A DNA stretch of 64,000 nucleotides from Sanguinoderma infundibulare (Eukaryota; Basidiomycota; Agaricomycetes; Polyporales; Polyporaceae), in assembly GCA_032821775.1 (NCBI GenBank), contig JAVLRN010000004.1:186001-250000 (forward strand), read 5' to 3'. Positions 53,423-64,000 of this stretch are shown in pieces. The notes below the pieces were generated by a model, which worked only from the letters and a program-made list of their open reading frames with translations, ran no database searches and was not told where the DNA came from. How positions within the stretch are numbered: the first letter of the stretch is position 1; each line of letters begins with the position of its first letter. The position numbers and the translations under genes are program-made.

Positions 53423-54309
53423 ATGGACATGTCTTCGATGGCAACGGCGGCGACAGCGGCTGCGGCCAGCGCCACCAGCGCGGGCATGAGCATGAGCATG
53501 GGAGACAGCTCATGTAAGATGTCTGTAAGTGGCCCTTCAACCTCCTGATCTCCCACGTCTCCGGTGTGCCCTCTGTCTGGTATGCTGCGCAGTTATTTTG
53601 GCCCTTGCGCGACCATCCTCAGCATGACATTCCCTGACATTCCCTGGCGCCGTTCTTCAGGGGACTCATGCCATCTGCCCACGCGAAGTCAAGCGAACTT
53701 GCGCTAACATCAGTTCAATAGATGCTATGGAACTGGGCCACAATCGACAGCTGCTTCATCGCCGCGAGCTGGCACATCACGAGCGAGGGCATGTTCGCAG
53801 GTTCCTGCATCGGCGTCATCGTGCTCGTCATCTCGCTCGAGTTCCTCCGCCGCGGCCAGCGCGAATTCGATCGCTACTTGCATCGCATCAACGGCGCCCC
53901 ATCTGCATTGTTCCATCACGAGGTGGGCAGTGACACTGCGAGTGGTAAAGCGGTCGCTCCCATCCTGGATCGGGATTCCGGTGCAGGACGTCTCAAGCTA
54001 TGGCAGCATCTGGTTCGCTCTGTGCTGTTCATGCTGCAATTCGCCGTCGGGTATTTTGTCATGCTTCTTGCAATGTACTACAACGGTACGCCTTGTAAAT
54101 GCGTGTCGAAGGTTAACCACTGACGATGTTTCCAGGCTACATCCTCATTTGCATCTTCATCGGAGCCTTCCTCGGTGCCTCCATTTTTCAATGGGACACT
54201 TACAATGCCAAGTCCCAGTACGTCCATCTTCATTATGTATAGATTCTGCTTTTTGACGTCCATGCGACCGCTCAGCGGTCCTGAAAGCCGCGACAGCTGC
54301 TGCAACTGA
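53423..54309 (+). CDS. Ctr-family copper transporter 1 (193 aa)
   Basis: The exons are 53423-53524, 53722-54085, 54136-54217 and 54276-54309, total 582 bp in frame. Ctr proteins form trimers that import Cu(I). The N-terminus has Met clusters (MDMSSM, MSMSMGDSSCKMSM). Then come WNWATIDSCFIAASWHI, a first membrane segment (CIGVIVLVISLEF), a second with MxxxM (MLLAMYY), and a third with GxxxG (GAFLGASIF). The last small exon gives the C-terminal Cys pair DSCCN typical of the family. Skipping that splice would end the protein at HLHYV instead. Its partner is the divergent metalloreductase. Confidence 0.9.
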
Positions 54310-54932
54310 CCTCGGCTCTTACGGGTCTGTATGTCGTCGTACAGAGCATTTGTTCCCACGTATGTTTACGGCGCTTCACAATGCAACGAAAGAATCCCAT
54401 CTCCCGTATATCCTCGTTGAATGACGATTTTGGCTGCGACGCACAGGCGGCAGAACCGGTAACGCTGCATCCGTTCCCATCCTCATCTGCTCATACAAGC
54501 CTGCCGATAATGTTCGTCAGCATCGATGGAGCAGCGCATGCACGTTTGCAATGTTGCCTGCAATGCGTCGGCACCTGACCGCGGTCAACCGTAGCTCACG
54601 TTCCTTCCGACATCGGCCCCAATTCTTGGGCGATGTGTCAGCGATCGGCGAGTTCACCGTGCACCGTGGCAATTCACAGTGCCAGGAACACGCGGAACCC
54701 CGGCAAGGATGGTGCATAGACCTCAGCGCAAACGTTGCGCGAACGCGCCGTGTCTGTAGCTTCCATCGACCTTCTCGACCCGCGCAGTACATCGGACCAC
54801 TGCCGGGACTCCATATGGTCAGGCCCGTTTGCTCTGCGTCATCTGCAATGTTCCGAGACTCACCCGTGCAAGACAGGCAACGAACACGACCGGAACGTCC
54901 AGTGCGCGTCCTCCTCTACCTTCGCACGTCTC
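54310..54932. other. Intergenic or unresolved 5' exon of the DJ-1 gene
   Basis: No complete gene is seen. A first exon for the downstream gene must lie near the right end, because the downstream frame has no ATG of its own. Confidence 0.35.
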
Positions 54933-55634
54933 ATCAAAACAGAGAGCCCTGAACGAATTCCGCATCCAGCCCCAGAGAAGTTCGGCATCCTCCTCTTCCC
55001 CGGCTTCGAGCCTCTAGACGTCTTCGGGCCCATCGAGGCCTTCCAAACGCTCTCCCGCACGCACACCAAGCTCTCGCTCTACCTCATCTCCAACCAACCC
55101 ACCCTCGACCCAATCTCGACCGCGCCCCCCGAGGCCTCGTTCAACCCCTTCAACTCGTCCTTCTTCCCCTCCGTCGTCCCCACCCACACCATCGCCACCG
55201 TCCCGGCCGACCTCGAGGTCCTCCTCGTCCCCGGCGGCCTCGGCACGCGCGCGCCCCCAGACAGCCTCGACCCAATGCTGAAGTGGCTGGCGGACACGTA
55301 CCCGAAGCTGCACTCGCTGATCACCGTCTGCACCGGGGGCTGGCTCGCCGCGCGTGCGGGGCTCTTCGACGGGCGGCGGGCGACGACGAACAAGGTCCGG
55401 TGGAGCGAGACGGCGAAGCTCGGGACGGACGTGCGGTGGGACAGGGCCGCGCGATGGGTTCGGGACGGGAATGTGTGGTCGTCGGGCGGGGTGAGCGCGG
55501 GGACGGACGTCGCGTTCGCGTTCATCGCGGATGCGTGGGGGGAGGACGTCGCGCGGCAGACGGCGAACGCGATCGAGTACGAGTGGCGGAACGACGCGAA
55601 CTGGGACGTATTCGCGTATGTGCATGCGGATTGA
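54933..55634 (+). CDS. DJ-1/PfpI-family protein, 5' end unresolved
   Basis: The conserved frame runs from about 54933 to TGA 55632-55634. EKFGILLFPGFEPLDVFGPIEAF opens the fold and supplies the conserved Glu. LLVPGGLGTR follows, then the nucleophile elbow VCTGGWLAARAGLFDGRRATTNK with the catalytic Cys, and a late SSGGVSAGTDVAFAF. This resembles fungal isonitrile-hydratase-like and ThiJ/PfpI enzymes. The substrate cannot be told. No in-frame ATG precedes the core, so a short upstream exon and intron are required (an acceptor at 54942 is one option). GC content is very high. Confidence 0.75.
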   Translation: MKTESPERIPHPAPEKFGILLFPGFEPLDVFGPIEAFQTLSRTHTKLSLYLISNQPTLDPISTAPPEASFNPFNSSFFPSVVPTHTIATVPADLEVLLVPGGLGTRAPPDSLDPMLKWLADTYPKLHSLITVCTGGWLAARAGLFDGRRATTNKVRWSETAKLGTDVRWDRAARWVRDGNVWSSGGVSAGTDVAFAFIADAWGEDVARQTANAIEYEWRNDANWDVFAYVHAD

Positions 55635-55994
55635 GAGAGATGCCTGATTGTGTGCTGGTGGCCAATATTAATGTACGGTACGAATACGTTGTCGTCCGCA
55701 GGTTGCTGCGTCACATCTCGTGTGTCTTCGCTTGAAGCGCAGGCTCCAACGCAGATAGACTTGGCAAACGATTGATAAATCCTGTGCAAGTGCTGGAAAT
55801 CAAATCGCCGTTCAGGGTTTCACATGCCGTCTCAATTTCGAAAACGACTGGCAGTACTGGAAGTGTGTGTGGTATGTGCGGCAGACAGGTCATGCGAGTG
55901 TTACAGATAAGCAACAGGACCATTCTTCGAAGGTGGTACACATCAGCTTCGACTCTGAGTCCACAACGAGCGCGAACGACGTACCTCACACCGA
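55635..55994. other. Convergent intergenic region
   Basis: No gene seen between the convergent DJ-1 and NADAR stops. Confidence 0.4.
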
Positions 55995-56882
55995 TCATCC
56001 CGAGGCCTCCTCCCCATCCCCATCCTTCACCTCTCCCTCCCCCTCGACCTCGACCTCGTCCACAAACTCCCCCCTCAAAACCGCCCTCGCCTCCCCCAAC
56101 GCCCTCCCCAAAAGGTTCATCCCCCACCCCTCCCTCCCCTCCTTACTTCCACACGTCTCCCTCGCCCTCCGCTCGCCCATCCCGATCCCCCAAATCCGGT
56201 CCAGCGGGCTCGCCTCCACGAGCTCCCTCTCCCCCGTCCGAAGCAGCATCCTCCTCAGCCCCGCGTTCTGCCGAAACTTGTGCAGCGAGCCCTCGAGCAC
56301 GATCCGGCCCCGCTCGCGCGCCCACGTCGCATCGTCAAAGTTCTTCACCTTCCGCCCGAGCGCCTTCGCCTCTTTCGGCGTCGGGATGCGCTGCTTCGCG
56401 GGGACGGGGACGGGGGACATGGAGGGAGCCTTGGACGGGCGCGAGCGCGTGCTCCGCGTCGGGCCCGTGCCCGTGGTGGAAGTCGTGCCGGAGGCTGAGG
56501 TAACAGCGGGGGCCGCGGAGCTGAGCCCGACGATGCGCTCGAAGACCTCCCTGTCCTCAAACAGCACAGCCTTCTGGGCCATCATCCAGTGCTCGGCCGT
56601 CAGGAAGCGCACCTCGCGCACCTCTCCCTCCTCTTCCGACCCCGACCCGGGGAGCGCGACGCGTGCGGTGAACGGCGACGGGTACCACTGGCCCGCCCAG
56701 CCGTTGGGCCCATCGGGCTTCCAGAAGAAGACAAAGTCGTCGGCAGTCTTCTCCGTCATCGTCGCCGTGGTCGCTAGCTGTCTGTTGAGAAGGCTCGGGG
56801 TTGTTAACGATGAGGCAGATGGAGCAAACGAGGTCCTTGCGAGCAACGACGACGACTTTATGAACGTCCTCAGAGGTGTCAT
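55995..56882 (-). CDS. NADAR-domain protein (295 aa)
   Basis: A single frame starts at ATG 56882. NADAR (YbiA-like) proteins are N-glycosidases acting on riboflavin intermediates or ADP-ribose-type substrates. Seen here: VFFWKPDGPNGWAGQWYPSPF, the EHWMMAQKAVLFED helix, PKEAKALGRKV, FDDATWARERGRIV, KFRQNAGLRRMLLRTG and the ELVEASPLDRIWGIG signature. An N-terminal 40-residue Arg/Ser-rich extension without acidic residues (MTPLRTFIKSSSLLARTSFA) looks like a mitochondrial presequence. A second Met at residue 42 (MTEKTADDF) could give a cytosolic form. A low-complexity Ser/Thr insert (TSASGTTSTTGTG) splits the domain. Confidence 0.85.
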   Translation of the reverse strand: MTPLRTFIKSSSLLARTSFAPSASSLTTPSLLNRQLATTATMTEKTADDFVFFWKPDGPNGWAGQWYPSPFTARVALPGSGSEEEGEVREVRFLTAEHWMMAQKAVLFEDREVFERIVGLSSAAPAVTSASGTTSTTGTGPTRSTRSRPSKAPSMSPVPVPAKQRIPTPKEAKALGRKVKNFDDATWARERGRIVLEGSLHKFRQNAGLRRMLLRTGERELVEASPLDRIWGIGMGERRARETCGSKEGREGWGMNLLGRALGEARAVLRGEFVDEVEVEGEGEVKDGDGEEASG

Positions 56883-57107
56883 CCCGAGTCAGTCGGATCC
56901 GCGTCCTGAACGTTGGGGTGCACGTTCAAGGTGACATGCACAGCCTCGACCGGCTCCGCACTCAAACGCGACGTCAACAAGCGAATAGAAGGACAATTGA
57001 TCGTCGATCTCATGAACGTCTATGGTACAGCTCTGTTTCACAATGTTCGTGCAATTCAACGCGCACGTTGAACGAAGAGAGAAGGGGAGGGAGCAGGGGG
57101 AGGCGAG

Positions 57108-57871
57108 TCAGTGATGCCCAGCGTGTGCAGAAAACCGCCCGAACAGCATCTCCCCAACGCCCAACCCGACCACAATCGAGATGATGAACGATGCTTGGAA
57201 CGTCCTACATGGGACGTTGAGTACGGAAGGCCAAACGAAGGCAGGGAGACTTGAGACACGTACATGATGACAAGCATGATCGCGAAGTGGCAGAGTGACT
57301 GAGCGCCGTGGACGATCCCCCGTGTGATATCGTGGGCAGGTATGAACGGCAACCCGGTGCGCATGGTGGCGATATCGCGAACGCGGCCGGGGAAGGAGGT
57401 GCTGGAGGATTTGCCGCTCGAAGATGGGAGGTTGAGCCGGTCGGCTTGGGCAATCTGGGCCCTGCGATCCATCGTATTAGCCCAAAATGCAACAAGGAGA
57501 CAGCAGGCGTGAACAGGACGTCCTTAGTGAGACGCGTAGGTGAGATGGGGAAGAATAACGGATGCTTCGTACCTCTTAGACCAGTGAACCTCCATGACTG
57601 ACCGCGCAGCGGCAATCCAGCGATCGACCAAGGCGAACAAGAACAAGCCGATGCAAGTGCCGACCATGGCGCCCCTGCTGGACGGTACCCAACCGTAGAA
57701 CCAGAGGATGTCGCCGGGGGTGAAGTGTAGGTATGGGACCATGCTGCCCGAGGCAAGGCTCATAGCACCATCCATGCTCATGTCCATGCCATTGTCGAGG
57801 GCATACACCGGTGAAGCCAGCATCAAGCCGGCCACGAGGGCGAGCCAGGCGATTGAAGGACGGGGAGACAT
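57108..57871 (-). CDS. Ctr-family copper transporter 2 (197 aa)
   Basis: The exons are 57871-57573, 57461-57264 and 57204-57108, total 594 bp in frame. A signal peptide (SIAWLALVAGLMLASPVYA) precedes a Met-rich stretch (MDMSMDGAMSLASGSM). TM1 is GTCIGLFLFALVDRW. TM2 carries the MxxxM pair (MLVIM, its last Met split by an intron) and TM3 the GxxxG (GLGVGEMLFG). The end is short, SAHAGHH, without the Cys pair of transporter 1. The signal peptide and short tail suggest a different membrane or role, such as vacuolar copper release, but that is inference. It is the second Ctr gene within 4 kb. Confidence 0.88.
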
Positions 57872-59254
57872 GGCTTGGAGGGAGGTGTGGGGGGCAAAGA
57901 GCGGCAGGAGTGGATAACACGTTCGGTGGGTATTACGTAAGCAAAACAAACAAACGTAAACACCCAATAAATCGCCAATTGCACAGCGGTGGCTTCTCTT
58001 GGCTTCTCAGGACTGGACGTAGACTTGACAGGCAACCTAACCGTTCACGGTGTCGGAACGTGCAGGAGAGAGGACGCGGTGAGTTGCCAAGTAACGGCGC
58101 ACCGGACAGACCGAGTGACGCGTTCCCGAGTCAGGCCGCCGTGGGAGACTTTCCCCGAGTCAAAACGATACGGAAGAGAACCGCGTGCGGCGGGACAGGC
58201 CAGAACGTTGTGCTGCCGCGCGGCAGTAGGCCAGGCGGTAAATTGTCAGTGTGGGATGCGGAGGGGTCGGGGGAAAAGAGGTGGGGCGGTGAGCGAGCGA
58301 TTGCCGGTCGCTGACGAAGCCAATGGCGAGGATCGCATACGCCGAGTAGACGTCGGGAATTCGACGGAGGGAGTGAGGGAGGAACGGCCCACTTGGTGGG
58401 CGTTGCAGTCGAGGAGTAGACGCCCGATGAAGGGCGGGAAAAGCGCCAAGGCGACGGTGACTAGCAGACATTGCGCAGTGGGGTAGGCAGAGCTGTGGAC
58501 AATTGTGGTAAAGCAACGCAGAAGGCGCATATACGCGACTTGTGACGGATATATGGACCATGACAGTTGTGGAAAACCGACGCCGAGCTTCATGAGGGTG
58601 TCCTCCCACTCGGCGCAGCGTGATGAGCAAAGGACGCACCTCGGTCCATGTAAATACCGCTCTCCCGCTCAAACCGACTGTATGATCCATCCAAGACACC
58701 ATTTGTCTTCGCAACAAGCTTCGTCGACCCACCAACGCCCAGATCTAACCCCTACGCTGTCCCCCTGGCACAGTGGGTGTTCCAACGATGAGGGCGACAT
58801 CGAGTTTGCTGAGGATACCTCCCACTCGATGTCGTCGGATGTCGTCCAAAGAGGCTGTGAACGGATGCGGTATGCGAGACGAGACGGATGACGAGAGAAG
58901 GCAAGACGAGGGAGAGGGGAGGGAAGGGGTGATGAGTTGGAGGCCGGGAGCAAGGCGCAGGCTTGCGGCATTTTGGCGAATGAGGCATTTCCCTCATTGG
59001 CTCCCTGCGGCCTAATCCCTCTTAGAGCGGAGACGCAATGTGCCCGCGCTCGGAGACCCTATATTCACACTCCGCCAGAAAGGCGCCACTGCCCCTGGCG
59101 GGAAGGCGAAGCCGGACATCCGAAAACGTCACGCTTGGTCGTGTTCCGTTGATTCCAAGTCGGGTCTTGCTGCAGCTTGCGCCCGGGGCGTGCTCTCGTC
59201 TCTTGCTCACTGCTCTCCTTCTCTTTCTCATCGTCCTTTTCCTCGTCGCCGTCC
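57872..59254. other. Intergenic region, no gene seen
   Basis: 1.4 kb without a convincing gene. ORFs of 60-190 codons exist on both strands but lack splice support and recognisable products. Confidence 0.4.
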
Positions 59255-62200
59255 ATGCCCGACCCCCCGTCTCAACGCTCAAACTCCATCAGCCGTGCGA
59301 CACTCCCCAAGTGGAGATCGTCCCTCTCGAGTCCCAAGAAGCAGAAGCCAGCAGCCAGCGTCTCCATCGTCTTCGCGCAGCCCGAACCAGGCGCAAGGCT
59401 CGGGTCGGCCATCGACAGGCTTCCTGTGGTCGGCGTCGACGACGCCGCCAGCATTTACAGCACATCCTCCAGGAAGCGCGAGCGGCTCAATTCCAGTGCG
59501 TCCAGCTTCAGCCAGCCGGACATGTGGACCGGGCCTCAGATCGGTCAACGGGAACGGGATGGAGCAGAGAGGAAGCGTTCCAAGTTGAACCTCGATGTGA
59601 GCGATGATCCACAGAACGTGGATGGACCCACAGTCGAGAACGGCGTCCTATCCGCCGAGGCCCCAGGTATGTCTACTCGTCTTTCATAGGCACATTCTCC
59701 GTCCCTCCCGCACACGCATGCGCTATCTCCTATATGCTCTGCATTTGAACCTCCCGATTTGGGTCCCTCGTGCGCGTGAGGCACAATACTAGTTGATGAG
59801 CAGAGCCCGGGGTCTCTACGTCTAACGCCCAGTCTCAGAATCATCCTTCATACGTTGTCCATGTCCGAGAAGGCATGGCTTGAGCGCAAATAGGGAGAGG
59901 ATAACATGAAGCTTCCACTGGCTTCCGTAAAGGCGAATGGCGCCTGCGAACAACGCGCCTTCTTCTTCAATCTGCTCCTGCCCCCGACCCATATCAGCCA
60001 ACCCAGTCATCGCGCTAAACACGTGCACCTCCCCAAACCCATGGTTGCCGCGATACATGAACAGGGGGAGCACAATGCATGCGCTAGGTATGCGCTGCAC
60101 GCGGCTTGCCACGCGGATCACATCCTGCGAACCATCGTAGAGGATACCTTCTGGCCCAAAGCAGCCGCCTGGGACGAAGCAGATATGAGGCGCGTCTCGA
60201 TGCGACAATCCCCCGTCTCTCCGCGGAATTTGAGCTGCGGCTTGCCCTTTTCCGGTTCGTTGTCGGATAAGGGTGGCATATGGTTCGATTCATCTGGCTG
60301 CGAGATCACCGCACCGCACCGTCGGCTGTTTCTCCATTTCGTCCGTCTAAACTCGCCATGTCTTACTATGTCGCGCCGCGATTCTGGCGGCCGATGGCTT
60401 CATGAGCGGGAGGAATCGCATTCACACCTCCTAGTTGCACAGAGATGATGCCTGCTGAGCCCAATATGCGAGAACAACCCATTCTCGCTTCAATTCAACT
60501 CAGAGCAGAGACACCCATAGCGATCCTAACCAACGCGAACACGCTGACTTATCATTTCCATCCTCAGGATCTGCGACGAACCCTGTCGATCTCACCGAAT
60601 CCCCCAAACCAATGGACATCTCTCTAGACCAACCACCCGCTCGATTAGATGAAACGAAGCCAGAAGGAGTCCAGCCACAGGACGATCCACAGGCACAGAG
60701 TCTCGACCAATCCCCATCACAGCTCCAGGAGGGAGAAGCAGTCCCATTTCCGACTGCAGACGCGCAGAAGACCGACGGCGCGTCCAAGTCTACCCCTGTC
60801 CGATCTTCCTGGTTCATCTTCTCGCGCACGAAAGCCAATGATGTCTCCGATAGTACTCCCGCGCAGCCGTCAGGCACAAGCGCCGCCCCTGCCGTTCCTT
60901 CCTCCAATCCTGCCTCTCCTTCCGAGCCCGCCGCATCGCTCGCCATCCCCGCCACTGAGCCAGACCAGTCCAAGGACGTCGACGTCTCCAACACCGGGGC
61001 CGAGACAGTAGACCTGTCGACCTCGCCTCCCGCGTCCTCGCCCCCACGCGACATTCCCAAGCCCCCGCCCCCGTCGTCATCGTCGATGGGCTTTTCGTCC
61101 GTGCAGTACTCCCCGCCGACGCCGACGTCCGCCGAGTACCTCAGGAGCAACACGACATCGATCTCGTCCGTCGACGAGGAGGTCCCCACGCTCTGCGGCA
61201 GCACGGCGACGCTCACGATCACCCCGCAGGCGGTCGTGGAGGCGCAGGAGGCGGGCATGCGCGGCCGGAAGCCATCCGTGTCGTCGCTCAATCCGTCGAC
61301 GAGCCGGTTCACGCTCCGGCTGCCCCTCTTGGGCCGCCCGAAGATGCCGCTCGAGCAGGCGGTCGCGTCGGCGCAGGCGGAGTCGCTTGATACTCCGAAT
61401 GCCGCTGTACACGGCGGTGAGTGTTGCTGTATGCGTGTGACTGAGCTCTATATCCTGACGACACGTATGTATATAGGTTCGGTGGCCGCGTCCGAGGACA
61501 AGGGCGGCGCTCCCGCCACCGACGATGGTAGCAGTAGCAACCCCGCAGCTGCGCCGCAGGCCGCCACGAACGTGGACGTGCACGTCATCCCTCCCACGCC
61601 CGGCCTTGAGCTCTCGGATCCCACTCGATCTCAACCTCAATCTGAAGGTGAAGGGCAGGAGATGGCTAAGGCGGGTGATGATTCGACGAGGGATCCAAGC
61701 CCGCGCCCGGCGTCGTGGTGGGACTACGTTGGATGGGGCGGAGCCGGGCACGCTCCTTCGGATTCGGAAGGAGGGCAGAACAAGCCGTCCGAGGACACTA
61801 CTAGTAAGGAGGCATCTGACAGCACGGACGCTAAGGATGATGGTGCGGACGCCCACGCACTGCAATCCGCCGAGCAGCCTTCTTCGTCGGACGTCTCTCA
61901 TGAAGCAGCCACGGACCTTCAGGAACAGGAGGAGAAACTAGAGCCCACGGCGCACGATCCACAGGATGCGAACCGGACGAAGAAACCTGCCTCGATTCTG
62001 TCCTCCGAGACTGCGAGGAGCCATGGCCCTTCGTGGTACTCGCCATGGGCGTGGTATCACTCCTCCCCGACCGCCCCAAACGGCGACGCTGGCGTGACGC
62101 ATACTTCCGCCGAAGGGTCTATCACGCCGAAGACCGACGCGGAGATGGTAAAGGAGCAGGCCTTGGCGCGAGACCAGGAGCAAGACGCTCAAAGTCAAAC

Positions 62201-64000
62201 TGAAGCCCAACCTGAATCCAAACCCGTCCCCGCCACGGTCGCCGAAGCACCCTCGCCGCCGCCGCCGCCGCCCGAGCCGAGCAACCCGATCCAGTCGTCC
62301 ATCGCGGACAACAGGTCCGGCTGGATGTCGTTCTTGATGTCCAAGACGCTCACGGTCAAGCACGTCACGGACGGGACGACGGACGGGAAGGACGACGGGA
62401 TGGAGGTCATGGAGATCGATGACGAGGCCGAGCCCGACCCCGACGTCGCGATCGAGGTCGACACCCAGGCGAAGGCGACGGCGACAGCAAAGGACATCCA
62501 GGGCGTTCCGAAGAAGAAGCCGTCCGAGCTCCGCCTCTCCAGCTCGCCCAAGACCTCTTCGTCCAGCCCTACCTCTTCCGCGTCCATCCCGCCCAAGTCG
62601 CCCATGTCCCCGACGACGAAGGCACCGACAAAGGAGAAGGAAAAGGAGAAGGAGAAGGAGCGCGAGCCGAAGAAGAAGTCCGGGCTCCCTCCCCTGACCG
62701 ATTCCGAGTCCGTCAAACGCGGCGCGCGGACGCCGTCGCCCACACCGTCCGCGGCGGGCGCTCCGCCGAGCGTCGCGAAGCCGAACTTTGTGCTCCCGAC
62801 GTGGGCCGACACGTTCCACGCCCCGCCGCGCTCGCAGCCGCCGCCGCGTGCGCAGGGCGCCAAGTCGGGGCTGCTCTCGTACGTCGCTGGGGCGCTATTT
62901 TCTGGGGAGAGCGGGTTGGGCATAGGCAAGGGTAAGGGTAAGGGCAAGGCGAAGGCGAAGGGTAACGAGCCGCACGGGAGATGGTCGTCGTCCCCGTCAC
63001 AGGAGCAGCAGCAGCAGCAGGGCGAGTTCGTGACGTTCGGGCAGGAGCTGCCGAAGGCGCTGGATGTGGTTGAGGAGGGGCTGGACGCGTACGTGCTCGA
63101 GGGGGGCTGCAGGGTCGTCGTGATCGGCGTTGCTGGGTGGTCGCCTGGTGAGTGACTCCGGTCTAGTTCCTTTCTTTCGAGTTTTCCATCCATCCATCCG
63201 AGATTCCTTCCATTCGGGGGTATGCGCCCACGATGCGCCATGAGGCGAGCCAAGTACACTAGAAGTCCAAGTACGCTAGAACTTGTGCCCAATCCTGGCC
63301 TCGAGGCAGGTTAGGTGGCATTTCTAGCGCCCGTGTGGCGTCGGTGGAAGTATTCTTTCTACTCGTCCTCGGGACAGCACAGCCGCGGGGAGATTCATGA
63401 TGGAGCTGATCTTCTTTCTGCTTTGCTACCACAGGCGCGGTAACGCGCACACTAGCAGGAGGGGTAAGTTTTCGCAACCGAGCTTCGGACTCGCTTCCGA
63501 CCTGGTGCTGATTGTGTGGGTCGTGGGTCCACGCGCGCGCGGCTGTGGCGATGTGGCTGTGGTTCCGTGCGCGTTCCTAGTTTCCGTCTTCGAGCAGCAA
63601 ATTCGTCAACATGACCGTCCAGGCCCTCGAGCAGTTCTCGGAGGAGGCCGGGTTCAAGTTCAAGAAGATCACGCCGATGGCGCTCGAGGGCGACGGTACG
63701 ATACGGAAGAAAGTCTCGAGGTCAGTACTAGTGTTTGGCTCTAAATGGTGCCAGTGCCCGATGCCGTTGACGTTTCTGATGCACACACGTCACAGAGTGT
63801 ACAACCACTTGGTGGAGAACGACGAGTGGATGGAGGACCTGCACGCGGCCGACGTCATCTTCGTCGCCAGCCACTCGCAAGGCGCCGTCGTCTCCGCGCA
63901 TCTCGTCGACCGTCTGATCGAAGATGGGCACATTCTGACCTCGCGCAGCGTGGACACCTTGGCGAGGTCGGCCGCTGCCCTCGCCGCCGGTGGTGCTGCC
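59255..64000 (+). CDS. Large alpha/beta-hydrolase-like protein, 5' and central part
   Basis: The exons are 59255-59666, 60568-61416, 61477-63147, 63435-63463, 63581-63720 and 63796 to beyond 64000. Phases agree at every joint. The first 900 residues are Ser/Pro/Asp-rich and probably disordered, with basic patches (KEKEKEKEREPKKKSG) and tryptophan motifs (ASWWDYVGWG, GPSWYSPWAWY, SGWMSFLMS). The hydrolase domain begins CRVVVIGVAGWSPG, passes through KFVNMTVQALEQF, and has VIFVASHSQGAVVSAHLVDRL with the nucleophile-elbow Ser. This arrangement resembles the fungal YML020W family of uncharacterised hydrolases. The C-terminus is off the window. The first intron is 901 nt, unusually long here. Confidence 0.8.

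Noticed and set aside
62195..63292. 365-codon minus-strand ORF
   Set aside because: Shadow of the hydrolase gene. The opposite strand has consistent splice phases and a recognisable domain.
1..64000. CRISPR arrays, bacterial operons, rRNA and tRNA genes
   Set aside because: The window is fungal. No regularly spaced repeats of that kind were seen, and no tRNA or rRNA sequence was noticed by eye. A tRNA scan would be needed to be certain.

Overview
This window comes from a filamentous basidiomycete, most likely an Agaricomycete. Genes are split by many 35-90 nt GT..AG introns, coding DNA is GC-rich, and F-box families, a Ctr copper permease, a ferric-reductase flavocytochrome and Ty3/gypsy elements are present. 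Gene models were spliced by eye: exon sums keep frame, but no transcripts or searches support them.

Layout. 1-451: start of a minus-strand gene running off the left edge. 843-2190: a rearranged partial copy of the locus at 24046-26560. 2823-22016: a nested retrotransposon pair. Element A (Ty3/gypsy chromovirus with an integrase chromodomain, 5-bp target duplication GGAAC) carries element B (a second Ty3/gypsy, about 12 kb, 1084-bp LTRs) inserted in its gag. Both are on the minus strand and both are decayed, mostly by CGA-to-TGA changes. 23136-26289: lineage-specific genes of unknown function. 26785-50449: a duplication-rich accessory block holding five F-box genes or pseudogenes (F1-F5), two copies of a second F-box-like gene (G1, G2), four decayed ferric-reductase fragments, a membrane protein, a geranylgeranyl diphosphate synthase and an 811-bp TIR element. 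50807-57871: a metal-uptake cluster, with an intact ferric reductase, a divergent Ctr copper transporter, a DJ-1/PfpI protein, a NADAR protein and a second Ctr transporter. 59255-64000: a large alpha/beta-hydrolase-like gene running off the right edge.

Logic. The repeating unit is an F-box gene facing a ferric reductase tail to tail. It occurs five times (F1/30.8-31.4 kb, F2/37.2-37.7 kb, F3/44.2-44.7 kb, F4/46.3-46.7 kb, F5/50.8-53.0 kb), with a sixth F-box relic near 42.9 kb. Only the unit beside the copper transporter keeps a working reductase, while three of five F-box genes remain open. The metal cluster pairs a surface metalloreductase with copper permeases, as expected for high-affinity reductive copper/iron uptake.
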